From the NCBI GenBank assembly GCA_905212395.1, contig CAJMEI010000013.1, forward strand, positions 1 to 13,001: a stretch of DNA of 13,001 bases, in the 5' to 3' direction. This DNA comes from an uncultured Christensenella sp. GTDB taxonomy: Bacteria; Bacillota; Clostridia; Christensenellales; Borkfalkiaceae. The translations under genes were made by a program, and so were the position numbers. Of the stretch, positions 5,949 through 13,001 are shown in pieces. Under the pieces are notes generated by a model. The model did not search any database, was not told the origin of the DNA, and saw only the letters and a list, made by a program, of their open reading frames with translations. How positions within the stretch are numbered: the first letter of the stretch is position 1; each line of letters begins with the position of its first letter.

Positions 5949-8201
5949 ATGGAATTAGTAATAGTGGAATCGCCATCTAAGGCAAAGACGATTGAAAAAT
6001 ATTTGGGCGGAAAGTACAAAGTAGACGCAAGCGGCGGACATATAAGAGATTTGCCCGAAAAAAGATTAGGCGTTGACGTACTTCACAATTTCGAGCCTAA
6101 TTACGTTATTTCTCAAGATAAAAAAACTACGATAACGCGTTTAAAAAACGCAAGCTCTAAAGCCGATAAAATTTTTCTCGCAACCGACCCTGATAGAGAA
6201 GGGGAAGCTATAAGTTGGCACTTGCAAGAAGTTTTGGGAATAAAAGATAAGTCGCTAAGAATAGAATTTAACGAAATAAGCGAAAAAGCCATAAAAAACG
6301 CAATCGCTCATCCTAGGGATATAAATTATAATTTAGTCGATTCTCAGCAAGCTCGTAGAGTAATGGATAGGCTGGTCGGTTACAAATTAAGCCCGTTTTT
6401 ATGTAAAAAAATTAAGGACGGTTTATCGGCGGGTAGAGTTCAGTCCGTAACGCTTAAATTAGTAGTCGATAGAGAAAGAGAAATTTTAGCTTTCGTTCCG
6501 CAAGAATATTGGAATATTTCCGCTGTTTTGTCCGACGAGAAAAAGATTGATTTTAAAGCTTTATTAGTCGAAAAAGACGGTAAAAAATATAAACCCGTTT
6601 GCAAAGAAGAAGCCGAAAAAGTTTTAGAAATAGTTAAAAATAATCCTTTTATCGTAAAAGAAGTAAAAAGAGCCACTACTTCCGTAAGGGCGTATCCGCC
6701 GTTTACGACTTCTACTCTTCAACAGGACGCAAACGCAAAATTAGGACTTTCTTCTCCGCAAGTTATGAACATTGCTCAGCACTTGTACGAAGGTTTGGAA
6801 ACGCCCGAAGGACACTTGGCGCTTGTTACCTACATCAGAACGGACTCTACGAGAGTTTCGGTCGACGCTCAAAATAAGGCGCTTGAATATATTGCCGACA
6901 AATACGGCAAGGAATACGTTCCCGAAAAACCCAACGTATACAAATCCAAAAAATCCGCGCAAGACGCACACGAAGCAATTCGTCCGATAGATTTATCCAA
7001 AACGCCCGAACAGGTTAAAAAATTGTTGGATAAAAATCACTATTCGGTATATAAATTAATTTACGAAAGATTTATCGCTTCGCAAATGGCGGACGCTAAA
7101 TATAACAACGTAACGGTTGCGGTAAACTCCGACGTTTATACCTTTAAAGCAAGTGGTAAAGTTCCCGTATTTAAGGGATATACTATAGTTTATAAACCCC
7201 TTACCGTCGACGAAGACACCGAAAATTTACTCCCCGACTGTAACGAAGGGGATACGCTTAGCGCAAAAGATTATAAGGCGGAGCAAAAATTCACCAAACC
7301 GCCCGTAAGATATACGGACGCAACTTTAGTTAAAGCTATGGAAGATAAGGGAATAGGCAGACCTAGTACCTACGCTTCTATCTTAAACGTATTATCAAAG
7401 AGAAAATATACCAAAAAGGAAGGCAAAAATATCGTTCCTAACGAAATCGCTTTCGAAATGACCGATTTGTTAGTAAAATTCTTCCCCGAAATTATGGATA
7501 TAGGCTTTACCGCTAATATGGAAGATAAGCTGGACGAAATAGAAGAAGGCGGAAAAGATTGGCATCAGCTTATAAGCGATTTCTATCCGCCGTTTAACCA
7601 ACAACTTATAAAAGCTTCTCGCGACGGGGACGAAATTACCGACGTTAAATGCGAAAAGTGCGGGGCGTTTATGGTAAGAAGAACGGGTAAATACGGAAAA
7701 TATTTAGCTTGTTCAAACTATCCCGTTTGTTCTAATATGCGTTCCGAAAACGTAGAATATTCAGACGACGTATGTCCCGTTTGCGGTTCTAGGCTTATTT
7801 ACAAAAACGGGAAATACGGCAAGTTTTTGGCTTGTTCTAATTATCCGAAATGCAAATACATTAAAAACGAAAACGAAGAAAAAAGCGAAGAAAAGTGTAG
7901 TAAGTGCGGTGAAACCATGCTTATTAAAACGGGTAAATTCGGCAAATACTTGTCTTGTCCGAAATGTAAAAACACTAAAAGCTTGGTTGAAAAAGCGGGA
8001 ACTTGCCCACTATGCAAAAATCCTACTCAAAAAATGAAAACCAAAGGCGGAAAAGATTTTTACGGCTGTTCTAACTATCCCGAATGTAAATTTATGAGTT
8101 GGGATATGCCTACGGGCGAGTTGTGTCCTAAATGCGGTAAACCGTTAGTTTACACGGGTAAAGACAACGTAATTAAATGTTCTAATAAAGATTGCAAATG
8201 A
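5949..8201 (+). CDS. topA: DNA topoisomerase I (type IA)
   Basis: TopA relaxes negatively supercoiled DNA by cutting and passing one strand. The protein has 750 residues. The TOPRIM domain opens with ELVIVESPSKAKTIEKYLGG and contains DPDREGEA. The catalytic tyrosine is Y295 in TYIRTDSTRVS, and AGRVQSVTLKLVVDRE is the conserved gate-region motif. The C-terminal region (568-749) holds five CxxC-type zinc ribbons, starting CEKCG, CPVCG, CSKCG, CPLCK and CPKCG. Three of these share the repeat KYGKYLACSNYP or a near copy. The ATG at 5949 follows AGGAG at 5940-5944, a somewhat short spacing of four bases, ten bases after the dprA stop. The dprA-topA-trmFO order is the common Bacillota arrangement. 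The stop overlaps the trmFO start as ATGA. Confidence 0.97.
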   Translation: MELVIVESPSKAKTIEKYLGGKYKVDASGGHIRDLPEKRLGVDVLHNFEPNYVISQDKKTTITRLKNASSKADKIFLATDPDREGEAISWHLQEVLGIKDKSLRIEFNEISEKAIKNAIAHPRDINYNLVDSQQARRVMDRLVGYKLSPFLCKKIKDGLSAGRVQSVTLKLVVDREREILAFVPQEYWNISAVLSDEKKIDFKALLVEKDGKKYKPVCKEEAEKVLEIVKNNPFIVKEVKRATTSVRAYPPFTTSTLQQDANAKLGLSSPQVMNIAQHLYEGLETPEGHLALVTYIRTDSTRVSVDAQNKALEYIADKYGKEYVPEKPNVYKSKKSAQDAHEAIRPIDLSKTPEQVKKLLDKNHYSVYKLIYERFIASQMADAKYNNVTVAVNSDVYTFKASGKVPVFKGYTIVYKPLTVDEDTENLLPDCNEGDTLSAKDYKAEQKFTKPPVRYTDATLVKAMEDKGIGRPSTYASILNVLSKRKYTKKEGKNIVPNEIAFEMTDLLVKFFPEIMDIGFTANMEDKLDEIEEGGKDWHQLISDFYPPFNQQLIKASRDGDEITDVKCEKCGAFMVRRTGKYGKYLACSNYPVCSNMRSENVEYSDDVCPVCGSRLIYKNGKYGKFLACSNYPKCKYIKNENEEKSEEKCSKCGETMLIKTGKFGKYLSCPKCKNTKSLVEKAGTCPLCKNPTQKMKTKGGKDFYGCSNYPECKFMSWDMPTGELCPKCGKPLVYTGKDNVIKCSNKDCK

Positions 8202-9508
8202 AAGAAATAATAGTTATAGGCGCAGGACTTGCGGGGTGCGAATGCGCGTACTATTTAACTCAAAAGGGTTACAAAGTTAACTTATTTGATTTAAAGCCAA
8301 ACAAATTTACTCCCGCTCACAAAAACAAAAATTTTGGGGAATTAGTGTGTTCTAATTCCTTAAAAGGTAACGACCCTTACTCGAACGCTTGCGGACTTTT
8401 AAAACAAGAAATGAGAGAGCTAGGTAGTTTTTTAATATCCGTTGCCGATTCTACAAGCGTTCCTGCGGGGAACGCGCTCGCCGTTGACAGAGAAAAGTTT
8501 TCTAAGGAAATAACCGAAAAGTTAAAGCAAGCGAGCGTAAATTTTATATGCGAAGAACGCGTAGATTTTGCTCCCGACGTTCCCACCGTTATAGCTACGG
8601 GGCCGTTGACGAGCGAAAAGCTTTTAGATTATATATCTTCTTTAACGGGACAACCGAAGTATTTTTTCGACGCGATTGCGCCTATCGTTTCGTTTGACGG
8701 AATAGATTTTTCAAACGCGTTTTTCGAAGATAGGTACGGCGTGCCCGGCGTCGGCGATTACGTCAACTGTCCTATGACCAAAGAAGAGTACGACGTTTTT
8801 TACGAAGAACTTATAAAAGCCGAAAGAATAGAACTTAAAGATTTTGAAAAATCCGCCGTATTCGAAGGGTGTATGCCTATCGAAGTTATGGCTATGCGCG
8901 GTAAGGAAACGTTGAGATACGGACCTTTAAAACCTACGGGGCTTACTTCTCCGCATACTAATTTGCACCCGTACGCAAACGTGCAACTGCGTAAAGAAAA
9001 TTTATCGGGAGAAGCGTATAATTTAGTAGGATTTCAAACAAATTTATTATTCGGCGAGCAAAAAAGGGTATTTTCTTTAATTCCCGCTTTAAAAAACGCC
9101 GAGTTTTTAAGATACGGCGTAATGCACAAAAATCATTACATAGATTCTACGAAAGCTTTAAATAAAGATTTATCTTTAAAAAATTATCCGCTTATCTTTA
9201 TTGCGGGACAATTAAGCGGGGTAGAAGGCTACGTTGAAAGTATGGCTAGCGGACTTATGTGCGCTATAAATTTAGATAGAAAGTTAAAGGGCTTAACTCC
9301 CGTTATTTTCCCGCCCGAAACGGTTTTGGGAGCGTTACAAAGTTTTATAACCACCGATAACGGCAAGTTTGAGCCGATGAACGCAAATTACGGAATAATA
9401 GTTCCGCTTGACGAAAAAATCAGGGACAAAAGCGAAAAGAAAAAGGCAATAGGGTTAAGGTCTTTACAAAAAATAAAAGAAATAAAGGAGTTAATAAATG
9501 AGTATTGA
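8198..9508 (+). CDS. trmFO: folate-dependent tRNA U54 methyltransferase TrmFO
   Basis: TrmFO uses 5,10-methylenetetrahydrofolate and reduced FAD to make ribothymidine at position 54 of the tRNA T-loop; it was formerly named Gid. The protein has 436 residues. The FAD-binding loop is VIGAGLAGCECAYYL (6-20). LVCSNSLKG carries C51 and FEGCMPIEVMAMRG carries C225, which match the functional cysteines C53 and C226 known from the Bacillus enzyme. Other family marks are PAGNALAVDRE, GPLKPTGL and GQLSGVEGYVESMASG. The ATG at 8198 is preferred over an in-frame TTG at 8192 because it gives the canonical N-terminus and forms an ATGA overlap with the topA stop, which points to translational coupling. The 3' end overlaps hslV by 11 bases. 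Confidence 0.96.
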   Translation: MKEIIVIGAGLAGCECAYYLTQKGYKVNLFDLKPNKFTPAHKNKNFGELVCSNSLKGNDPYSNACGLLKQEMRELGSFLISVADSTSVPAGNALAVDREKFSKEITEKLKQASVNFICEERVDFAPDVPTVIATGPLTSEKLLDYISSLTGQPKYFFDAIAPIVSFDGIDFSNAFFEDRYGVPGVGDYVNCPMTKEEYDVFYEELIKAERIELKDFEKSAVFEGCMPIEVMAMRGKETLRYGPLKPTGLTSPHTNLHPYANVQLRKENLSGEAYNLVGFQTNLLFGEQKRVFSLIPALKNAEFLRYGVMHKNHYIDSTKALNKDLSLKNYPLIFIAGQLSGVEGYVESMASGLMCAINLDRKLKGLTPVIFPPETVLGALQSFITTDNGKFEPMNANYGIIVPLDEKIRDKSEKKKAIGLRSLQKIKEIKELINEY

Positions 9509-10043
9509 ATTTCACGGCACGACTATTTGCGCCGTTAAGAAAGACGGCGTAACCGCAATCGCGGGCGATGGACAAGTAACGTTCGGCGAAAACGCTATTT
9601 TTAAAAACAACGCCGTAAAAGTAAGAAAAATATTCAACGATAAAGTAGTTATAGGTTTTGCTGGCTCCGTCAGCGACGCTTTTTCTTTATGTGAAAAGTT
9701 CGAAGGTATGCTAAATAAATATTCGGGTAATCTTATGAGAAGCGCGGTCGAACTTGCAGAGCTGTGGAGAAACGACAAAATGGGCAGAAAGTTAGAAGCT
9801 ATGATGATTGTAGCCGATAAAGACAGCATTTTAATAGTTTCGGGCGGGGGAGAAGTTATCGAACCCGACGGCGGTGTTTGCGCTATCGGAAGCGGTGGAA
9901 ATTACGCTTTATCCGCAGGACGCGCCCTTTTCCAAGAAACCGACTATCCCGCGGACGTAATTGCCGAAAAAGCTTTAAAAATCGCAAGCGATATTTGTAT
10001 TTATACTAACTCTCATATAACGGTCGTAAAGGTAGGTGAATAA
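9498..10043 (+). CDS. hslV: HslV/ClpQ protease subunit
   Basis: HslV forms a double-ring peptidase chamber that works with HslU to degrade proteins at the cost of ATP. The 181-residue protein has the proteasome-like marks AGDGQVTFG (22-30), FAGSVSDAF, RKLEAMMIV, and GSGGNYALSAGRAL. The N-terminus is MSIEFHGTTICAV. Proteobacterial HslV exposes the Thr directly after Met, whereas here the Thr-Thr pair is at 8-9. The layout resembles Bacillus ClpQ (CodW), which carries a short extension and is reported to use Ser2. Either Ser2 or, after processing, Thr8 could be the nucleophile. The ATG at 9498 has AAAGGAG (9484-9490) upstream and lies inside the trmFO 3' end. hslU follows after one base. Confidence 0.96.
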   Translation: MSIEFHGTTICAVKKDGVTAIAGDGQVTFGENAIFKNNAVKVRKIFNDKVVIGFAGSVSDAFSLCEKFEGMLNKYSGNLMRSAVELAELWRNDKMGRKLEAMMIVADKDSILIVSGGGEVIEPDGGVCAIGSGGNYALSAGRALFQETDYPADVIAEKALKIASDICIYTNSHITVVKVGE

Positions 10044-10044
10044 T

Positions 10045-11361
10045 ATGGAACAATTATCTCCAAGACAAATAGTTGCCGAATTAGATAAATACATTATCGG
10101 TCAAGATAAGGCTAAAAGGGCGGTTGCAATAGCTCTTCGTAACCGCTACCGCAGAAGTAAACTCACCAAAGAAGAAAGGGAAGATATTACCCCTAAAAAT
10201 ATTATTATGAAAGGCCCTACGGGCGTAGGTAAAACCGAAATTGCAAGAAGACTTGCAAAACTAGTAAACGCTCCTTTTATAAAAGTAGAAGCTACTAAAT
10301 TTACGGAAGTCGGCTACGTCGGCAGGGACGTAGAATCTATGGTAAGAGATTTAGTCGAAACCAGCGTTAGACTCGTAAAAGAAGAACAAACCCAAACGGT
10401 TATTTCAAAAGCCGAAAAAATAGTAAATAGAAAAATCGCGAAAGCCGTAGTTGTCGCTATGCCTAAAGACAATTCCGAAAAATCGGACGAAGAATATTTA
10501 GCCGACGTTACGGAAGGCGTTTCGGACGGCAGATACGACGAAATGATTATAGAAATAGAAGTTGCGGACGCTCCCAAAGGTATGCAACTCGTTCCCGGTA
10601 GCGGAGCTGAAATAAATTTAGGTTCTATATTCGGCGATTTTATGCCCAAACGCACCAAAAAAAGAAAAATCAGCGTAAAAGAAGCTAAACAGTTGCTTTT
10701 AGGCGAAGAAACCGAAAAACTTATCGACGAAGAAGCCGTTACAAGCGAAGGCGTTAGAAGAGCCGAAGAAGAAGGTATTATTTTCGTTGACGAAATAGAT
10801 AAAATCGCGGGTAAAGGTTCGCAAAATTCGGGCGCGGACGTTTCGAGAGAAGGCGTTCAAAGGGATATTCTTCCCATAGTAGAAGGTTCTACCGTCGTAA
10901 CCAAATACGGTCCCGTTAAAACCGACTATATGTTGTTTATCGCTGCCGGCGCTTTCCACGTTTCTAAGGTAGAAGATTTAATTCCCGAACTTCAAGGAAG
11001 ATTCCCGATTCTCGTTGAATTAGACAGTTTATCCAAAGAAGATTTCGTTAAAATTTTAACTCAACCAAGAAACGCTATCACTAAACAATACAATACGCTT
11101 TTAAAAGTCGACAATATAGATTTGGAATTTACGCAAGACGCGATAGAAGAAATTGCCGAAGTTTCCGTTTCTTTAAACGAAACCAAAGAAGATATCGGCG
11201 CAAGAAGACTTCACACCGTTATGGAAAATCTTTTGGACGATATTTCTTTTAACGCGGGCGGAAATTATCCTTTGAGCAAAGTCGTTATTGATAAAAACTA
11301 CGTTGACGGACACTTACAAAGCGTAGTCAAAGACTTAAATTTGAAAAAATATATATTGTAA
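10045..11361 (+). CDS. hslU: HslU/ClpY ATPase subunit
   Basis: HslU is the AAA+ unfoldase that feeds substrates into HslV. The protein has 438 residues, near the E. coli length of 443. It opens with the family start LSPRQIVAELDKYIIGQDKA. The Walker A loop is GPTGVGKT (57-64), the pore motif is GYVG (90-93), and the Walker B motif is IIFVDEIDKIA with D249 and E250. Between these lies the charged insertion (I) domain, roughly residues 105-240. The C-terminus LNLKKYIL resembles the tail that docks into HslV to activate it. The ATG at 10045 is chosen over a GTG at 10036 because it gives the conserved N-terminus and has AGGTG (10034-10038) six bases ahead. A one-base gap to hslV indicates coupled translation of the two partners. 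Confidence 0.97.
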   Translation: MEQLSPRQIVAELDKYIIGQDKAKRAVAIALRNRYRRSKLTKEEREDITPKNIIMKGPTGVGKTEIARRLAKLVNAPFIKVEATKFTEVGYVGRDVESMVRDLVETSVRLVKEEQTQTVISKAEKIVNRKIAKAVVVAMPKDNSEKSDEEYLADVTEGVSDGRYDEMIIEIEVADAPKGMQLVPGSGAEINLGSIFGDFMPKRTKKRKISVKEAKQLLLGEETEKLIDEEAVTSEGVRRAEEEGIIFVDEIDKIAGKGSQNSGADVSREGVQRDILPIVEGSTVVTKYGPVKTDYMLFIAAGAFHVSKVEDLIPELQGRFPILVELDSLSKEDFVKILTQPRNAITKQYNTLLKVDNIDLEFTQDAIEEIAEVSVSLNETKEDIGARRLHTVMENLLDDISFNAGGNYPLSKVVIDKNYVDGHLQSVVKDLNLKKYIL

Positions 11362-11377
11362 TTAACTCGGAGAAAAA

Positions 11378-12631
11378 ATGGTAAATATTCCTAAGGGTAC
11401 GAAAGACGTTCTTCCGTCCGACTCGTACAAATGGCACTACGTAGAAAACACCGCTAAACGCATTGCGGATAACTACGACTTTAAAGAAATTCGCACTCCC
11501 GTTTTCGAACATACGGAATTGTTTTTAAGGGGAGTAGGCGAAACTACCGATATAGTCAACAAAGAAATGTATACCTTTGAAGACAAGGGCGGTAGAAGCA
11601 TTACTTTAAAGCCGGAAGGTACTGCGGGCGTTGCCAGAAGTTTTATAGAAAACGGTTTATCTAATACCGCTTTACCGCTTAAATCATATTATATTACTCC
11701 CGTTTTCCGTTACGAAAGACCGCAAGCGGGAAGACTGAGAGAACATCATCAGTTCGGTATAGAATTTTACGGGGCTAGCAATCCTTCCGCCGACGCCGAA
11801 ACTATTTTGGTTGCGGACGAAATTTTAAAAACGCTCGGACTAGAAGTAAAACTCAATATAAATTCTATGGGTTGTAAAACTTGCAGAAGCTCTTACAATA
11901 AGGCTTTAAAAGAGTATTTTGCTCCCTTTATCGACGATATGTGTCCTTCTTGTAAAACGAGATACGAAAAAAATCCGCTAAGAATGTTAGACTGTAAGGA
12001 AGAAGGCTGTAAAAAATACACTTTAAACGCTCCTAAAATTACGGACTTTTTGTGCGAAGAATGTTCTTCTCACTTTGAAAAAGTAAAGTCTTATTTAGAT
12101 ATTGCGGGATTAAAATACGAAGTCAATCCTATGATTGTAAGGGGATTAGATTATTATACCAAAACCGTTTTCGAATTTATAACGGTTGCTCTCGGCACGC
12201 AAGGTACGGTTTGCGCGGGCGGTAGATACGACGGGTTAGTCGAACAATTGGGCGGAGCTCCTACTTGTTGCGTAGGATTTGGAATGGGACTTGAAAGAGT
12301 TTTAATGCTTATGGAAACTATGGGCGTAAATATCCCCGAAGAGAGAAAAGTCGACCTATATATCTGTACTATGAACGAAAAGGCTTACGAACAAGCTTTT
12401 AAAGTAGCTAGACTTTTAAGAAAAAATAACTTAAAAACGGAAATAGACCATTTAGGAAGAAGCGTTAAAGCGCAGTTTAAATACGCCGATAAAATTAAGG
12501 CGAGATTCGTTGGAACGATAGGCGAAGAAGAACTCGAAAACGGTCAAATATCGTTAAAAGATATGGAAAACGGAACGCAAGAAAAAGTTTTGTTTAACTG
12601 CGAAACGCTTTTGGAAAAAATTATAAAGTAA
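11378..12631 (+). CDS. hisS: histidyl-tRNA synthetase
   Basis: HisRS charges tRNA-His with histidine and is a class II synthetase. The 417-residue protein shows motif 1 (RTPVFEHTELFLRGVGETTD), motif 2 (FRYERPQAGRLREHHQFGIE, R111 and E113), the histidine-binding signature VRGLDYYTKTVFEF (from about 254), AGGRYDGLVEQLGG and motif 3 (GFGMGLERVL), then an anticodon-binding domain. Eight cysteines form four pairs between residues 166 and 229 (C166/C169, C189/C192, C206/C211, C226/C229), possibly metal sites. The ATG at 11378 follows CGGAGA. The gap to hslU is only 16 bases, so there is no room for a T-box leader like those ahead of some Bacillota synthetase genes. It is probably transcribed with the protease genes. 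Confidence 0.97.
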   Translation: MVNIPKGTKDVLPSDSYKWHYVENTAKRIADNYDFKEIRTPVFEHTELFLRGVGETTDIVNKEMYTFEDKGGRSITLKPEGTAGVARSFIENGLSNTALPLKSYYITPVFRYERPQAGRLREHHQFGIEFYGASNPSADAETILVADEILKTLGLEVKLNINSMGCKTCRSSYNKALKEYFAPFIDDMCPSCKTRYEKNPLRMLDCKEEGCKKYTLNAPKITDFLCEECSSHFEKVKSYLDIAGLKYEVNPMIVRGLDYYTKTVFEFITVALGTQGTVCAGGRYDGLVEQLGGAPTCCVGFGMGLERVLMLMETMGVNIPEERKVDLYICTMNEKAYEQAFKVARLLRKNNLKTEIDHLGRSVKAQFKYADKIKARFVGTIGEEELENGQISLKDMENGTQEKVLFNCETLLEKIIK

Positions 12632-12661
12632 AAAATAAATTATTTAACGCATAATATCGTT

Positions 12662-12667
12662 AGGAGG
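12662..12667 (+). promoter_or_regulatory. strong ribosome binding site of trxA
   Basis: AGGAGG (12662-12667) lies five bases before the trxA ATG. It is the strongest such site in the A+T-rich part, consistent with high expression of thioredoxin. Confidence 0.8.
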
Positions 12668-12672
12668 GAAAA

Positions 12673-12993
12673 ATGGAAATTACACAACTTACGGACGTAA
12701 ATTTTGAAGAATTTATCGAAAAAGAAAGTAGGCCTGTTATGGTCGATTTTTGGGCTACCTGGTGTTCTCCTTGTAGAATGCAAGCTCCTATTTTTAACGA
12801 ACTTGCGCAAGAATTAAAGGAAAAAGTGGTTTTTGCAAAAGTCGACGTCGACGAAAACGAAAGTTTAGCTTATAAATACAAAATTGCCAGCATTCCTTGT
12901 ATTATCGTTTTTAAAGACGGTAGACCCGTTGAAAAAACGGTCGGTTTATCTACGAAAGCGGAACTTGCGGAAATGCTTATAAAATATATCTAA
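12673..12993 (+). CDS. trxA: thioredoxin
   Basis: Thioredoxin reduces protein disulfides in the cytoplasm and is itself recycled by thioredoxin reductase. The 106-residue length is standard. The fold marks are VMVDFWATWCSPCRMQAP (22-39), VDVDEN and IASIPCIIVFKDG. The active site is WCSPC (C31, C34) instead of the usual WCGPC. A third cysteine, C76, directly follows the cis-proline P75, where most thioredoxins have Thr. Both changes may alter redox potential or substrate choice, which is an inference. The gene follows hisS after 41 A+T-rich bases with no convincing promoter, so it is probably the last visible gene of the cluster. Its TAA stop is followed at once by in-frame TAA and TAG. Confidence 0.95.
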   Translation: MEITQLTDVNFEEFIEKESRPVMVDFWATWCSPCRMQAPIFNELAQELKEKVVFAKVDVDENESLAYKYKIASIPCIIVFKDGRPVEKTVGLSTKAELAEMLIKYI

Positions 12994-13001
12994 TAATAGT
13001 T

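Noticed and set aside
10036..10044. GTG at 10036 as the hslU start
   Set aside because: It lies inside the ribosome binding site and hslV end; the ATG at 10045 gives the conserved N-terminus.
11362..11377. T-box or other leader before hisS
   Set aside because: Only 16 bases separate hslU from hisS, too short for any riboswitch.
12632..12672. A separate promoter for trxA (CATAAT at 12650)
   Set aside because: No acceptable -35 box at 16-18 bases upstream; the A+T-rich background makes such matches common.
1..13001. CRISPR array, tRNA or rRNA genes, phage genes
   Set aside because: No regularly spaced repeats, cloverleaf-like sequence, or phage structural genes were seen by eye on either strand.

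Overview
The window has two parts with clearly different composition. Bases 1 to about 2865 are fairly G+C-rich and use many GGC, CTC and ATC codons. Bases from about 2866 to the end are A+T-rich and use TTA, AAA, GAA and ATA heavily. As samples, 901-960 is 35/60 G+C and 9001-9060 is 20/60. The right part carries a dprA-topA-trmFO-hslV-hslU gene order, which is typical of Bacillota. An A+T-rich, probably Clostridia-like member of a gut-type community is a reasonable guess, but the sequence does not fix the species.

Left part: the 3' end of an IS5-family transposase gene (2-340, cut by the window edge). Next comes a complete glucosamine-6-phosphate deaminase gene, nagB (513-1250), with its own sigma-A-type promoter and a downstream hairpin terminator. 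An apparently intact IS4-family insertion sequence follows, with its transposase on the minus strand (1490-2830). So nagB sits between two mobile elements.

Junction: the IS4 element ends about five bases before the GTG start of a small, unrecognised two-helix membrane protein gene (2871-3251). This is the first A+T-rich gene. It ends in a strong terminator whose stem overlaps the stop codon.

Right part: eight co-directional genes that look like one long transcription unit with overlaps or short gaps. They are comM/yifB (AAA+ helicase-like), a divergent dprA (recombination mediator), topA (topoisomerase I with five zinc ribbons), trmFO (folate-dependent tRNA U54 methylation), hslV and hslU (ATP-dependent protease), hisS (histidyl-tRNA synthetase) and trxA (thioredoxin). 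The functions are DNA uptake and recombination, DNA topology, tRNA modification and charging, protein quality control and redox. The xerC/codV and codY genes that accompany this cluster in Bacillus are absent.

I found no clearly new biological system. The points most worth checking are the composition break at the IS4 edge (horizontal insertion or assembly chimera), the membrane gene left without a ribosome binding site, the divergent DprA, the N-terminus of HslV, the eight-cysteine insertion in HisRS, and the thioredoxin with a cysteine next to its cis-proline.
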